Shown here one piece after another: positions 1-7,716 of a stretch of DNA of 44,983 bases. The translations under genes were made by a program, and so were the position numbers. Below the pieces are notes generated by a model. That model saw nothing but the letters and a program-made list of their open reading frames with translations. It had not been told where the DNA came from and did not search any database. The stretch lies in IMG/VR virus record IMGVR_UViG_3300043395_000903, positions 1-44,983 of that record, one strand, 5' to 3'. Every line of letters begins with the position of its first letter. Within the stretch, counting starts at the first letter, position 1. The DNA is from a virus.

Positions 1-2294
1 ACGAAGAGGGGTTCGATCGCAACTTGGCCGAGGACATGGACGAAGGTGAACTGTCAACCCTTGCCGGTGAGTTGGCGCAAGACATCACGACTGACCTTGG
101 CTCTCGTACCGAGTGGGAGAAGGCGTATGTCCAAGGTCTAAAACTGTTGGGCCTCCAGTACGAGGAACGCACTGAGCCGTGGGACGGCGCGTGTGGCGTG
201 TTCCACCCCATGATCACAGAAGCCGTTGTTCGCTTCCAGTCAGAGTCCATCACCGAGACCTTCCCCGCACAAGGGCCTGTGAAGACAAAAATCTTGGGCA
301 AGCAAACGCCTGAGAAAGATGAAGCGGCCAGCCGTGTGCAAGACGACATGAACTACGAGTTGACCGAGGTCATGCGCGAGTTCCGCCCTGAGCACGAACG
401 CATGCTGTGGAGCCTCCCCGCCACGGGTTCAGCGTTCAAGAAGGTCTACTACGACCCCAACCTTGGGCGCCAAGTCTCCATGTTCATCCCAGCCGAGGAC
501 ATCATTCTCCCGTACGGCGCGACCGACCTTGACACCTGCTACCGTGTGACCCACGTCTTGCGCAAAACCAAGAGCGAGATCATCAAACTCCAGCAAGCAG
601 GGTTCTACCGCGACATCGAGTTGCCAGACCCCGACAAGTCCAGAACAGACATCCAGCAAGCCAAGGACAAAGAGACGGGGTTCTCGGCCAACGACGACGA
701 TCGTTACACCCTGTACGAGAGCCATGTTGACTTGGTGGTCCGAAGCGACGAATATACGGAGACGGGCGAGGACGGCGAGCCGCTGGGCATCACCTTGCCG
801 TATGTGATGACGTTGATAAAGGGATCAAACGATGTGCTCGGGCTTCGGCGGAACTGGAAGGCAGAAGACACTCTTCGTCTCAAGCGACAGCACTTCGTCC
901 ACTACCAGTACATCCCCGGCTTTGGGGCGTATGGCTTCGGACTCTTCCACCTCATCGGAGGCTACGCCAAGAGCGCCACGAGCATTATGCGTCAACTGGT
1001 GGACGCAGGAACTTTATCTAACCTCCCCGGAGGTCTTAAATCGCGTGGCCTTCGGATTAAGGGTGATGACACTCCGATTGCCCCGGGAGAATTCCGAGAC
1101 GTAGACATCGGCTCGGGCGCGTTGCGCGACAACATTTTGCCCCTGCCGTACAAAGAGCCCAGCCAAGTGCTGGCGGGCTTGATGAATCAGATCGTCGATG
1201 AAGGTCGCAGGTTTGCCGCAACGGCTGACATGAAGGTCAGCGACATGTCTGCACAGGCACCGGTGGGCACCACGCTGGCTCTCTTGGAGCGGCAGTTAAA
1301 AGTGATGACGGCTGTCTCCGCTCGTTTGCACTTCTCGTTCAAGCAAGAACTCAAACTCTTGGCTGGGCTGATCCGTGACTACACGGACGACGATTACGAC
1401 TACGAACCGGTTGACGCGCCTCGCAAAGCCAAGAAGTCGGACTACAGCCACGTCGAGATCATCCCCGTGAGCGACCCCAACGCGGCCACCATGAGCCAGC
1501 GTGTGGTGCAGTACCAAGCCGTGATCCAGATGGCCCAGATGGCGCCAGACATCTACGACTTGCCCAAACTGCACAGGGGCATGCTTGAGGTCTTGGGCAT
1601 CAAGAATGCCGCCGAGTTGGTGCCTCTGCCCGAGGACCAGAAACCCCGCGATCCGGTCTCCGAGAACATGGCTGTGCTCAAGGGCGAGCCGGTCAAAGCG
1701 TTCATGTACCAAGACCACGAGGCGCATATTCGCGTGCACATGTCGGCGGTTCAGGACCCCCTGATCGCACAGTTGATTGGCCAGAACCCCCGCGCTCCCC
1801 AGATTCAAGCGGCCATGATGGCCCACATTGCAGAGCACGTTGGGTTCGCCTACCGTCAGAAGATCGAGCAACAACTGGGCATGCCCCTGCCGCCTGAGGA
1901 CGAGAAACTGCCGCCTCAGATAGAACTCCAACTCTCGGCCATGATGGCACAGGCGGCCAACCAAGTGCTGATGCAGAACCAAGCGCAAGCCGCCCAGCAA
2001 CAGGCCCAGCAACAGGCCCAAGACCCGGTCTTGCAGATGCAACAACAAGAGTTGGCCATCCGTCAGCAAGAGGCTCAGACCAAGGCAATGAAGGCGCAAG
2101 CCGACATCCAGTTGGCACAGCAGAAGTTGAAGCAAGATGCCGCCACCGACTTGGCCAAACTGGAGGCCGAGAAACAACGCACCGCCGCAACCATTCTTGC
2201 GGACCAGCGCAAAGCGGACAAGGCACGAGACCTTGACGCGCTCAAAACCGTTGCGCAGATGCGCAACAAACCAAAGGAGAAGCCAACTAAATGA
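1..2294 (+). CDS. Portal protein, 5' end cut by window edge
   Basis: The frame is open from base 3 to the TGA at 2292-2294, so at least 763 codons are present and the true start lies to the left. A TTG at base 24 could serve as a start, but the reading continues upstream without a stop (Glu-Glu-Gly-Phe-Asp), so I read the gene as truncated by the edge. The protein resembles portal proteins of podoviruses: an N-terminal region with WDGA and HPMI, a central alpha/beta body, and from about residue 640 a long Gln/Ala-rich coiled coil ending in a basic tail. Portals form the dodecameric ring at the capsid vertex through which DNA enters and leaves. Position ahead of scaffold and capsid genes supports the call. 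The stop overlaps the next start (ATGA). Confidence 0.88.
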   Translation, partial: EEGFDRNLAEDMDEGELSTLAGELAQDITTDLGSRTEWEKAYVQGLKLLGLQYEERTEPWDGACGVFHPMITEAVVRFQSESITETFPAQGPVKTKILGKQTPEKDEAASRVQDDMNYELTEVMREFRPEHERMLWSLPATGSAFKKVYYDPNLGRQVSMFIPAEDIILPYGATDLDTCYRVTHVLRKTKSEIIKLQQAGFYRDIELPDPDKSRTDIQQAKDKETGFSANDDDRYTLYESHVDLVVRSDEYTETGEDGEPLGITLPYVMTLIKGSNDVLGLRRNWKAEDTLRLKRQHFVHYQYIPGFGAYGFGLFHLIGGYAKSATSIMRQLVDAGTLSNLPGGLKSRGLRIKGDDTPIAPGEFRDVDIGSGALRDNILPLPYKEPSQVLAGLMNQIVDEGRRFAATADMKVSDMSAQAPVGTTLALLERQLKVMTAVSARLHFSFKQELKLLAGLIRDYTDDDYDYEPVDAPRKAKKSDYSHVEIIPVSDPNAATMSQRVVQYQAVIQMAQMAPDIYDLPKLHRGMLEVLGIKNAAELVPLPEDQKPRDPVSENMAVLKGEPVKAFMYQDHEAHIRVHMSAVQDPLIAQLIGQNPRAPQIQAAMMAHIAEHVGFAYRQKIEQQLGMPLPPEDEKLPPQIELQLSAMMAQAANQVLMQNQAQAAQQQAQQQAQDPVLQMQQQELAIRQQEAQTKAMKAQADIQLAQQKLKQDAATDLAKLEAEKQRTAATILADQRKADKARDLDALKTVAQMRNKPKEKPTK

Positions 2295-2485
2295 TCCAAG
2301 AATTCGCACGCGTACTGCGCGAGAAGATACGCACCGACATGAACAACTACGCCGATGATTTGGCGGGTGGTCAATGTCGCACATTTGACGAATACCAAAA
2401 ACTCTGCGGTGTCATTCAAGGTCTAGCCATTGCAGAGCGTCACCTCCTCGACCTTGCCGAGAAAGTAGAGAAATCAGATGAGTGA
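2291..2485 (+). CDS. Small hypothetical protein between portal and co-chaperonin genes
   Basis: A 64-residue protein starting at an ATG that overlaps the portal stop by four bases, a sign of translational coupling. It is charged and probably all helical, with a Leu/Ala-rich second half (AIAERHLLDLAEKVEKSDE). There is no signal peptide or membrane segment. Its stop overlaps the next gene, which starts at 2478. I do not recognise a named family. Small helical proteins in this position are common after phage portals, and a role in head assembly is inferred only from its place. Confidence 0.7.
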   Translation: MIQEFARVLREKIRTDMNNYADDLAGGQCRTFDEYQKLCGVIQGLAIAERHLLDLAEKVEKSDE

Positions 2486-2912
2486 AATTCTTCTGCCCCC
2501 GGGCATTAGCCTGCCACCAACGATCCAGCCCAAAGACGAGCCGGAACAGAACGCAACGCCTGAAGAAAAGGCGACGAGTCTGCCCGACCCGACCGGTTGG
2601 AAACTGCTCTGTGTTGTCCCCGATGTTTCCGAGAAACTCGATGGCACCGACTTGGACTTGGTCAAACCCACGTCCTTCATGAAACAGGAAGAACACGCGA
2701 CCACCGTGTTGTTCGTTCTGAAAGTTGGCCCCGACGCCTACAAAGACCAAGCCAAGTTCCCCAACGGCGCTTGGTGTCAAGAGGGCGACTTTGTCTTGGT
2801 GCGAACGTACTCCGGTACCCGCTTCAAGATTTTTGGCAAAGAGTTCCGTCTGATCAACGACGATCAGGTGGACGCAGTCGTGCAAGACCCGCGTGGCATC
2901 ACACGCGCTTGA
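2478..2912 (+). CDS. GroES/Cpn10-like co-chaperonin
   Basis: A 144-residue protein with a Pro-rich N-terminal extension (1-40) and a Cpn10-like part at about 40-137. It aligns by eye with GroES: an early beta strand (WKLLCVVPDV), a polar segment at 51-75 where the mobile loop would be, then LKVGPDAYKD (81-90), where GroES has its VLAVG strand. After that come EGDFVLVRTYSGTRFKIFGKE (102-122) and EFRLINDDQVDAVVQ (122-136), matching the GroES order of VGDIVIF, the Tyr-Gly segment and the final strand that ends in DILAIVE. GroES-type proteins cap the GroEL cage; T4 gp31 and some marine phage proteins do this for capsid folding. The position just before the scaffold gene fits a head-folding role. 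No IVL tripeptide is obvious in the mobile-loop region, so GroEL binding remains an inference. Confidence 0.68.
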   Translation: MSEILLPPGISLPPTIQPKDEPEQNATPEEKATSLPDPTGWKLLCVVPDVSEKLDGTDLDLVKPTSFMKQEEHATTVLFVLKVGPDAYKDQAKFPNGAWCQEGDFVLVRTYSGTRFKIFGKEFRLINDDQVDAVVQDPRGITRA

Positions 2913-2923
2913 AAGGAGCAACC

Positions 2924-3898
2924 ATGGCAGAGTTTAAATTCCCCGACGAAATTGATGGGGCAGAAGACAAGAACCAAGATCAGGACGTCGAGATCAAGGT
3001 GCAAAGCGAAGACGACGATCTTGAGATCGAGATTGTTGACGACACCCCGGAAAAAGACCGAGGTCGCAGGCCCCTCGATCGTGAGGTCAGTGATCCGACC
3101 GACGAAGAACTGGACACCTATACCGAGGGCGTCAAGAAACGCCTGAAAGAACTCACTCACGCTCGGCACGATGAGCGCCGCGCCAAAGAGGCCCTTGCCC
3201 GGGAGAAAGCCGAGCAAGAACGCCTGTTGTTGGCCATGCTGGAGGAGAACAAACGGCTCAAACAATACGTGCAGACGGGCACCGAGCAGTACAAGACCAT
3301 GGCGAACCAAGCCGCCGAGGCCAAACTGGAGAAAGCCCGCCGTGATTTGAAAGCCGCGCAAGAGGCTTACGACACGGATGCCATCATTTCCGCCCAAGAA
3401 GCGTTGGCTGAAGCCACTTGGGAAGTAAAAAATGCGAAAAATTTTGCACCACCCCCTTTACAAGACCGTGAAGAAGAGGTACAAACTCGCTATCAAGAGC
3501 CTCAACAGGCCCGTCCGGACGAAAAAACACTGCGCTGGCAGGCAAGAAACCAGTGGTTCGGGGCTTCGGGGTTCGAAGAAGTCACCAGTTTTGCGCTAGG
3601 ACTGCATCAAAAACTAGTCGCCAACGGGGTTGATCCCCGCTCTGATGAATATTTCGAGCAGATTGACGCTCGCGTGAAGTCTAAGTTCCCTGAAGTTTTT
3701 GGGGGCGAGGACGACAAGCCACGGTCTCAAGGGACTCCGGCTAAAAAACCAGCATCCGTTGTGGCTCCGGCCAGTCGATCGACTGGCAAGAGGAAGGTTG
3801 AACTGACACCGTCTCAAGCGGCGTTAATAAAAAAGTACAACCTTGATCCACAAATGTATGTGAAGGAAATTTTGAAACTGGAGGCCCAAAATGGTTGA
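2924..3898 (+). CDS. Scaffolding protein
   Basis: A 324-residue protein. The chosen ATG at 2924 has AAAGGAG seven bases upstream; the frame is open further left, but that part lies inside the previous gene. The N-terminus is very acidic (residues 10-50, many Asp/Glu), followed by a long predicted coiled coil at about 65-150 and a basic C-terminal region (KKPASVV, RSTGKRKVELTP). This acidic, helical, low-complexity build with a positively charged end is typical of podovirus scaffolds, which guide procapsid assembly and then leave. The place between portal and capsid genes fits. The stop overlaps the next start by 8 bases. Confidence 0.75.
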   Translation: MAEFKFPDEIDGAEDKNQDQDVEIKVQSEDDDLEIEIVDDTPEKDRGRRPLDREVSDPTDEELDTYTEGVKKRLKELTHARHDERRAKEALAREKAEQERLLLAMLEENKRLKQYVQTGTEQYKTMANQAAEAKLEKARRDLKAAQEAYDTDAIISAQEALAEATWEVKNAKNFAPPPLQDREEEVQTRYQEPQQARPDEKTLRWQARNQWFGASGFEEVTSFALGLHQKLVANGVDPRSDEYFEQIDARVKSKFPEVFGGEDDKPRSQGTPAKKPASVVAPASRSTGKRKVELTPSQAALIKKYNLDPQMYVKEILKLEAQNG

Positions 3899-4349
3899 AA
3901 CCCAAGATCGTACCCCCCGTGATTTGAAGTCACGCGAAAAATCCGCTCGTGCAGTCTATGTGCCGCCGAGCAACCTGCCTGATCCGACACCTGAGCCGGG
4001 ATGGGTCTACCACTGGGTAGCCACTCACATTCTGGGACAGGCCGACCCGACCAACGTGTCTCGCAAGATGCGCGAAGGCTGGGAGCCGGTGAAGGCAGAA
4101 GACCATCCGGAACTGATGCTGTTGGGTAATGACAAGACCGGCAACGTGGAAATCGGCGGCCTCATGCTCTGCAAGATGCCTGTTGAGAAATACCGCGCTC
4201 GTCAAGACTATTACAACAACCAAGCGCAGGGACAGATGGACTCAGTGGACAACCACTTTCTGCGAAACAATGACCCGCGCATGCCGCTGTTCTCGGACAA
4301 GAAATCGTCCACGACGCGCGGCGGGGGCTTTGGTTCAGGTTCAAAGTAA
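3891..4349 (+). CDS. Hypothetical protein in the head cluster
   Basis: A 152-residue protein that starts inside the scaffold 3' end. It opens with basic residues and then PPSNLPDPTPEPGWVYHWVA; the middle is mixed alpha/beta with GNDKTGNVEIGGLMLCKMP, and the end is Gly/Ser-rich (GGGFGSGSK). Proteins with this PGW-HW pattern and a KMP segment recur between scaffold and capsid genes in aquatic podoviruses as I recall them; no function is established. There are no membrane segments or catalytic motifs. Head-assembly or minor virion protein is the best inference. Confidence 0.7.
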   Translation: MVETQDRTPRDLKSREKSARAVYVPPSNLPDPTPEPGWVYHWVATHILGQADPTNVSRKMREGWEPVKAEDHPELMLLGNDKTGNVEIGGLMLCKMPVEKYRARQDYYNNQAQGQMDSVDNHFLRNNDPRMPLFSDKKSSTTRGGGFGSGSK

Positions 4350-4364
4350 ACAAGGAGGCCATAA

Positions 4365-4991
4365 ATGGCATCAGTAGCATCCCCGTACGGGCTACGGCCC
4401 GTCAACCAGTTGGGTGGCACCCCCTATGCGGGCGCAACCCGTACTTATCTCATCGACCCCGCAGGTACTGCCGCGAACATTTACAACGGCTCGCCCGTGT
4501 ATGTGAATGCCAGCGGATACTTGGCTGTGGCAACCGCCACTGGCGCTGATGCGACCACCAATGGATTCCCCACCGGCACCGCTAATACCGGTATCGTGGG
4601 TGTGTTTGTTGGTTGCTCGTACTACAACGCCCAAGGGCAGTTGATCTTCTCGCAGTACTACCCCACGGGTACGACTGGCGTCATTCAGGCGTCGGTTGTT
4701 GACGACCCCAACGTGGTGTTTCAGGTCCAGTCCGCTGGCTCTGTTACGCAAGCCGCTGTGGGTGCAAACGTGTTCTTCTCTACTGGCGCTGTGGCGACTG
4801 GTAGCACCTCCACTGGCAACTCCACGGCTTCCATCGTGGCTGGTTCCTCGGCGGTCACTACCACTGCCGCGTTCCGTGTTGTCGGGTTCCCGAACGTGCA
4901 AGGCTTCTCGGTTGTGGGCGACGCTTACACCGACGTCTACGTGAAGATCAACCCCGGCTATCACACCTATACCAACGCTGTTGGTCTGTAA
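4365..4991 (+). CDS. Capsid-associated (decoration-like) structural protein
   Basis: A 208-residue protein with AAGGAGG nine bases before the ATG. It is rich in Gly, Ala, Thr, Ser and Val with few charges, as expected for an all-beta virion protein. It begins ASPYGLRPVNQLGG, a start I associate with structural proteins encoded just ahead of the major capsid gene in podoviruses. The central part alternates short beta strands (VVDDPNVVFQVQ, FRVVGFPN). It probably decorates or stabilises the capsid shell. Assignment rests on composition and place. Confidence 0.7.
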   Translation: MASVASPYGLRPVNQLGGTPYAGATRTYLIDPAGTAANIYNGSPVYVNASGYLAVATATGADATTNGFPTGTANTGIVGVFVGCSYYNAQGQLIFSQYYPTGTTGVIQASVVDDPNVVFQVQSAGSVTQAAVGANVFFSTGAVATGSTSTGNSTASIVAGSSAVTTTAAFRVVGFPNVQGFSVVGDAYTDVYVKINPGYHTYTNAVGL

Positions 4992-5004
4992 GGAGTAACT
5001 CAAA

Positions 5005-5937
5005 ATGGCTATTTCACGCGCACAACTACTCAAAGAGTTGCTCCCCGGCCTGAACGCTCTGTTTGGCATGGAGTACGCCCGTTACGGCGAAGAGCACAAG
5101 GAAATCTACGAGACCGAGAAATCGGAGCGTAGTTTCGAAGAAGAAACCAAACTGGCTGGCTTCAGCGCCGCGCCTGTCAAGAACGAAGGCTCTGCCATCG
5201 CTTACGACAACGCGCAAGAGGCGTTCACCGCCCGTTACACCCACGAGACCATCGCTTTGGGTTTCTCGATCACCGAAGAGGCGATCGAAGACAACCTGTA
5301 CGACAGCCTGTCTGCTCGTTACACCAAGGCTCTGGCCCGTGCCATGTCGTACACCAAGCAAGTCAAAGCCGCCGCTGTTCTGAACAACGGCTTCAATGGC
5401 GCTTACGCTGGTGGCGACGGTGTGTCGCTGTTTGGTAACAACTCTGGTGGTACCCGTGTGGGTCACCCGCTGGTCTCTGGCGGTGTGAACTACAACAGCC
5501 CCACCACTGGTGTTGATCTGAACGAAACCGCTTTGGAAAACGCTGTGATCCAGATCGCCGCGTGGACCGATGAACGTGGTCTGCTGATCGCCGCCAAGCC
5601 TCGCAAACTGGTGATTCCTCCCAGCCTGATGTTCGTTGCCAAGCGTCTGCTTGACACTGAACTGCGTGTGCAAACTGCTGACAACGACATCAACGCGTTG
5701 AAGCAGATGGGTGCGATCCCCGAAGGCTATACCGTCAACCACTTCTTGACCGACACCAACGCGTGGTTCCTGACCACCGATGTACCCAACGGTCTGAAGC
5801 ACTTCGAGCGTATGCCTCTGGCTAACTCGATGGACGGCGACTTCGACACCGGCAACGTCCGCTACAAGGCCCGCGAGCGTTATTCGTTCGGCTGGTCTGA
5901 TCCTCTGGGCATCTGGGGTTCTTCCGGATCGTCTTGA
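5005..5937 (+). CDS. Major capsid protein
   Basis: A 310-residue protein with a strong ribosome site (AAGGAG). The build fits an HK97-fold capsid protein of the Mu gpT-like class: a helical N-terminal arm (LLKELLPGLNALFGMEYARY), a charged segment ending in EEETKLAGFSAAPVKNEG, then RYTHETIALGFSITEEAIEDN, a long spine-like helix (SARYTKALARAMSYTKQVKA), a Gly-rich loop at about 130-170, the KPRKLVIPPSLMFVAKRLL strand-helix and a C-terminal RERYSFGWSDPLGIWG strand. It follows scaffold and decoration-like genes and is followed directly by a strong terminator, as is usual for the most highly expressed head gene. Confidence 0.9.
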   Translation: MAISRAQLLKELLPGLNALFGMEYARYGEEHKEIYETEKSERSFEEETKLAGFSAAPVKNEGSAIAYDNAQEAFTARYTHETIALGFSITEEAIEDNLYDSLSARYTKALARAMSYTKQVKAAAVLNNGFNGAYAGGDGVSLFGNNSGGTRVGHPLVSGGVNYNSPTTGVDLNETALENAVIQIAAWTDERGLLIAAKPRKLVIPPSLMFVAKRLLDTELRVQTADNDINALKQMGAIPEGYTVNHFLTDTNAWFLTTDVPNGLKHFERMPLANSMDGDFDTGNVRYKARERYSFGWSDPLGIWGSSGSS

Positions 5938-5957
5938 TAAGGGTTTGACCTACGGAG

Positions 5958-5982
5958 AAGGGGGCCTTGCGCCCCCTTTTTT
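5958..5982 (+). terminator. Rho-independent terminator after the capsid gene
   Basis: GGGGGC (5960-5965), a CTTGC loop, GCCCCC (5971-5976) and a T6 run form a perfect 6-bp G/C stem, extendable by A-T pairs. It lies 20 bases after the capsid stop and would reduce read-through into the oxygenase gene. The same hairpin recurs with a shorter stem after that gene. Confidence 0.9.
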
Positions 5983-5995
5983 ATAGGAGACCCTC

Positions 5996-6556
5996 ATGTC
6001 TGAATCTTTTATTCTGCAAAGTTACTTGGAAGATATTTCGGTTTGTGATGACCTTATACAACTGCATCAGGCCAATCCAGAAAAACACATTGGCGAAGCC
6101 GTGCGAGATGGGGTTGGGGTTGTTGATAAAACCATAAAAGACTCAGAAGAATCCTATATTACTGGTGATGTTGGTTTAAGGTACATGGTCCAGTTACAAA
6201 AAGTAATAGACCAGTACATTCAAAAATACCCACAATGCAATATGTATAGCCCTTTTGGGTTATACACTTACCCACAAATTCAAAAATATGCCCCCGGCGG
6301 CGGGTATTTTGAGTGGCACACAGAGCGCACAAACGCAAAAACGATACAGGCCGCTTCTCGTCATTTGGTGTTTATGACGTATTTAAACGACGTAACAGAT
6401 GCAGGCGAAACAGAATTTGATTTACAAAAATTAAAAATTCAGCCCCGTAAAGGATTGACTCTAATTTGGCCCGCTGATTGGACGCACACCCACCGAGGGA
6501 TTGCTTCACCAACCCAAGAAAAGTACGTTGTGACTGGGTGGCTACACTACCTTTAA
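5996..6556 (+). CDS. 2OG-Fe(II) oxygenase, prolyl-4-hydroxylase-like
   Basis: A 186-residue protein with the double-stranded beta-helix metal site: H108-x-E110 (FEWHTE) and H166 (THTHRG), with K176 exactly ten residues after the distal His. That His-to-Lys spacing is the one used in collagen prolyl-4-hydroxylases to bind 2-oxoglutarate. The first acidic ligand is Glu rather than the usual Asp. The family couples oxidation of 2-oxoglutarate to hydroxylation of a protein, nucleic acid or small molecule; the substrate here is unknown. The gene is visibly more A+T-rich than both neighbours, uses many A/T-ending codons, and sits between two near-identical terminators, which points to a later-acquired cargo gene. 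Ribosome site TAGGAGA precedes the ATG. Confidence 0.85.
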   Translation: MSESFILQSYLEDISVCDDLIQLHQANPEKHIGEAVRDGVGVVDKTIKDSEESYITGDVGLRYMVQLQKVIDQYIQKYPQCNMYSPFGLYTYPQIQKYAPGGGYFEWHTERTNAKTIQAASRHLVFMTYLNDVTDAGETEFDLQKLKIQPRKGLTLIWPADWTHTHRGIASPTQEKYVVTGWLHYL

Positions 6557-6557
6557 A

Positions 6558-6580
6558 AAGGGCCTTGCGCCCCCTTTTCT
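6558..6580 (+). terminator. Second copy of the terminator, after the oxygenase gene
   Basis: GGGC (6560-6563), loop CTTGC, GCCC (6569-6572), then CC and a T-rich run. The sequence GGGCCTTGCGCCCCCTTTT is identical to the matching part of the terminator at 5958-5982, but the left arm has lost two G residues, so the stem is shorter and should terminate less tightly. Confidence 0.75.
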
Positions 6581-6593
6581 TTTGCTGTATATT
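6565..6593 (+). promoter_or_regulatory. Candidate sigma-70 promoter overlapping the second terminator
   Basis: TTGCGC (6565-6570) followed after 17 bases by TATATT (6588-6593, five of six consensus matches). The -35 match is weak (three of six). It would restart transcription for the structural genes from 6686 after two terminators, and give a leader of about 85 bases. This is an inference from sequence only. Confidence 0.3.
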
Positions 6594-6613
6594 GACTTCA
6601 TTCCGGGGTTCCC

Positions 6614-6674
6614 GGTGTTCTGACAGTCCCGGCTGACGACATGCAGACAGAACACCCAAACATTTCTCGCATGT
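6614..6674 (+). promoter_or_regulatory. Leader with two interleaved inverted repeats
   Basis: GGTGTTCTG (6614-6622) is perfectly complementary to CAGAACACC (6648-6656), and ACATGC (6639-6644) to GCATGT (6669-6674). The two pairings interleave, so they could form a pseudoknot-like fold or act as exclusive alternatives just ahead of the ribosome site (GAGGAAAG) of the gene at 6686. They could be an operator or an RNA leader; I do not recognise a known riboswitch. Confidence 0.35.
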
Positions 6675-6685
6675 GAGGAAAGAAC

Positions 6686-7087
6686 ATGGCAAACACCACA
6701 TTCAGCGGCCCGGTTCGGTCGCAAAACGGCTTCCAATCCATTACTGTCAACAGCACCACCGGTGCAGTCACCGTCAACTCTACTTTTGACACCGGCGTTG
6801 TTCTGGGCACGCAGTCCCTCTCTGGCGCTGGCGCAGTTGACATTACCAACGCGTACACCAACCTGACCACCACTGGCGCGGCTCAAGCCCTGACTTTGGC
6901 TGATGGCACGCTCGGTGAGATCAAAGTGATTGCGCATGCTGTGGATGGCGGTTCTGCTGTTTTGACCCCAACCACCAAGATTGGTTTTTCGACCATCACC
7001 TTTACCGCTGTGGGCGACACCGCCACACTGGTTTACACCTCGGCTGGTTGGGCCATCATCGGTTCTCGCGGCGTCACCATCGCCTAA
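6686..7087 (+). CDS. Beta-rich virion protein
   Basis: A 133-residue protein beginning NTTFSGPVRSQNGF and then Thr/Val/Gly/Ala-rich with many short predicted beta strands (ITVNSTTGAVTVNS, KIGFSTITFTAVGDTATLVY, GWAIIGSRGVTIA). There are few charges, no signal sequence and no Cys. Small proteins of this type lie downstream of the capsid gene in many aquatic podoviruses and are found in virions. Decoration or neck protein is the likely role, but the exact one is not visible. It is the first gene after the candidate promoter and structured leader. Confidence 0.65.
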   Translation: MANTTFSGPVRSQNGFQSITVNSTTGAVTVNSTFDTGVVLGTQSLSGAGAVDITNAYTNLTTTGAAQALTLADGTLGEIKVIAHAVDGGSAVLTPTTKIGFSTITFTAVGDTATLVYTSAGWAIIGSRGVTIA

Positions 7088-7099
7088 TAGGAGGCAGTC

Positions 7100-7399
7100 A
7101 TGCAAACTGACGTCCTTGCGAGTCAGCCGCGAACGACTGACGGTCAGTTGTTGAACCAAGCCGGAGACAGCATCGCGCGCTCGCGTGTGAAGGCACTTCT
7201 GATTGTGCCAACCGCCAGTGCGGGTAGTGTTGTGTTCAAAGACGGTGGTGCCAGCGGTTCCACCAAAATGACTGTCAACACGCTGGCTTCGTCCACCAAC
7301 ACCGATTACCTGATTCTTCCGGGTGAAGGCGTGTTGTTCTCAACAGACATTTACGTCGATCTCACCAACGTGACCTCAGTGATGGTGTGGTATGGCTAA
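7100..7399 (+). CDS. Small beta-rich hypothetical protein
   Basis: A 99-residue protein with AGGAGG ahead of the ATG. The C-terminal two thirds look like a beta sandwich (VKALLIVPTASAGSVVFKDG, TDYLILPGEGVLFSTDIYVD, VTSVMVWYG). No catalytic motif is seen. The end overlaps the next gene by 8 bases. Its place between virion proteins suggests it is structural; no family is recognised with confidence. Confidence 0.6.
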   Translation: MQTDVLASQPRTTDGQLLNQAGDSIARSRVKALLIVPTASAGSVVFKDGGASGSTKMTVNTLASSTNTDYLILPGEGVLFSTDIYVDLTNVTSVMVWYG

Positions 7400-7715
7400 G
7401 ACCCCAGCATGGCAACGCAAAGAAGGCAAGAACCCAAGTGGCGGCTTGAACGCCAAGGGCCGAGCCTCTTACAACGCCGCGAATCCGGGCAAACCGGGGC
7501 TGAAACGGCCCCAACCCGAGGGCGGAGCACGCCGCGACTCTTTCTGTGCCCGCATGAAGGGGATGAAAGAGAAGTTGACCTCTGCCAAAACGGCCAACGA
7601 CCCCAACAGTCGGATCAACAAGAGCCTTCGGGCTTGGAACTGCGCTGACGGTGGGTACGTAAAAGCCGCTGACGGCTGTGCCACTAAGGGCAAAACCAAA
7701 GGACGGATGGTGTGA
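7392..7715 (+). CDS. Small basic protein, DUF6321-like
   Basis: A 107-residue, very basic protein starting KTPAWQRKEGKNPSGGLNAKGR, a segment I associate with the uncharacterised DUF6321 family seen in phages and some bacteria. A second block reads RRDSFCARMKGMKEKLTSAK and the end is CADGGYVKAADGCATKGKTKG, with three Cys in all. The function is unknown. High charge and the neighbouring run of similar small basic proteins make DNA binding or packaging with the genome possible. It carries the short Gly-Gly motif (ADGGYVK) seen in several other proteins of this phage. Confidence 0.65.
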   Translation: MAKTPAWQRKEGKNPSGGLNAKGRASYNAANPGKPGLKRPQPEGGARRDSFCARMKGMKEKLTSAKTANDPNSRINKSLRAWNCADGGYVKAADGCATKGKTKGRMV

Positions 7716-7716
7716 C

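Noticed and set aside
1296-2384. Long minus-strand open frame (362 codons) opposite the portal gene
   Set aside because: Leu/His/Arg-rich composition follows from the reverse complement of the portal coiled coil; no start signal.
2597-2923. N-terminal extension of the scaffold protein to 433 residues
   Set aside because: The extra 109 codons lie in another frame of the co-chaperonin-like gene and are Arg-rich; ATG 2924 has a clear ribosome site.
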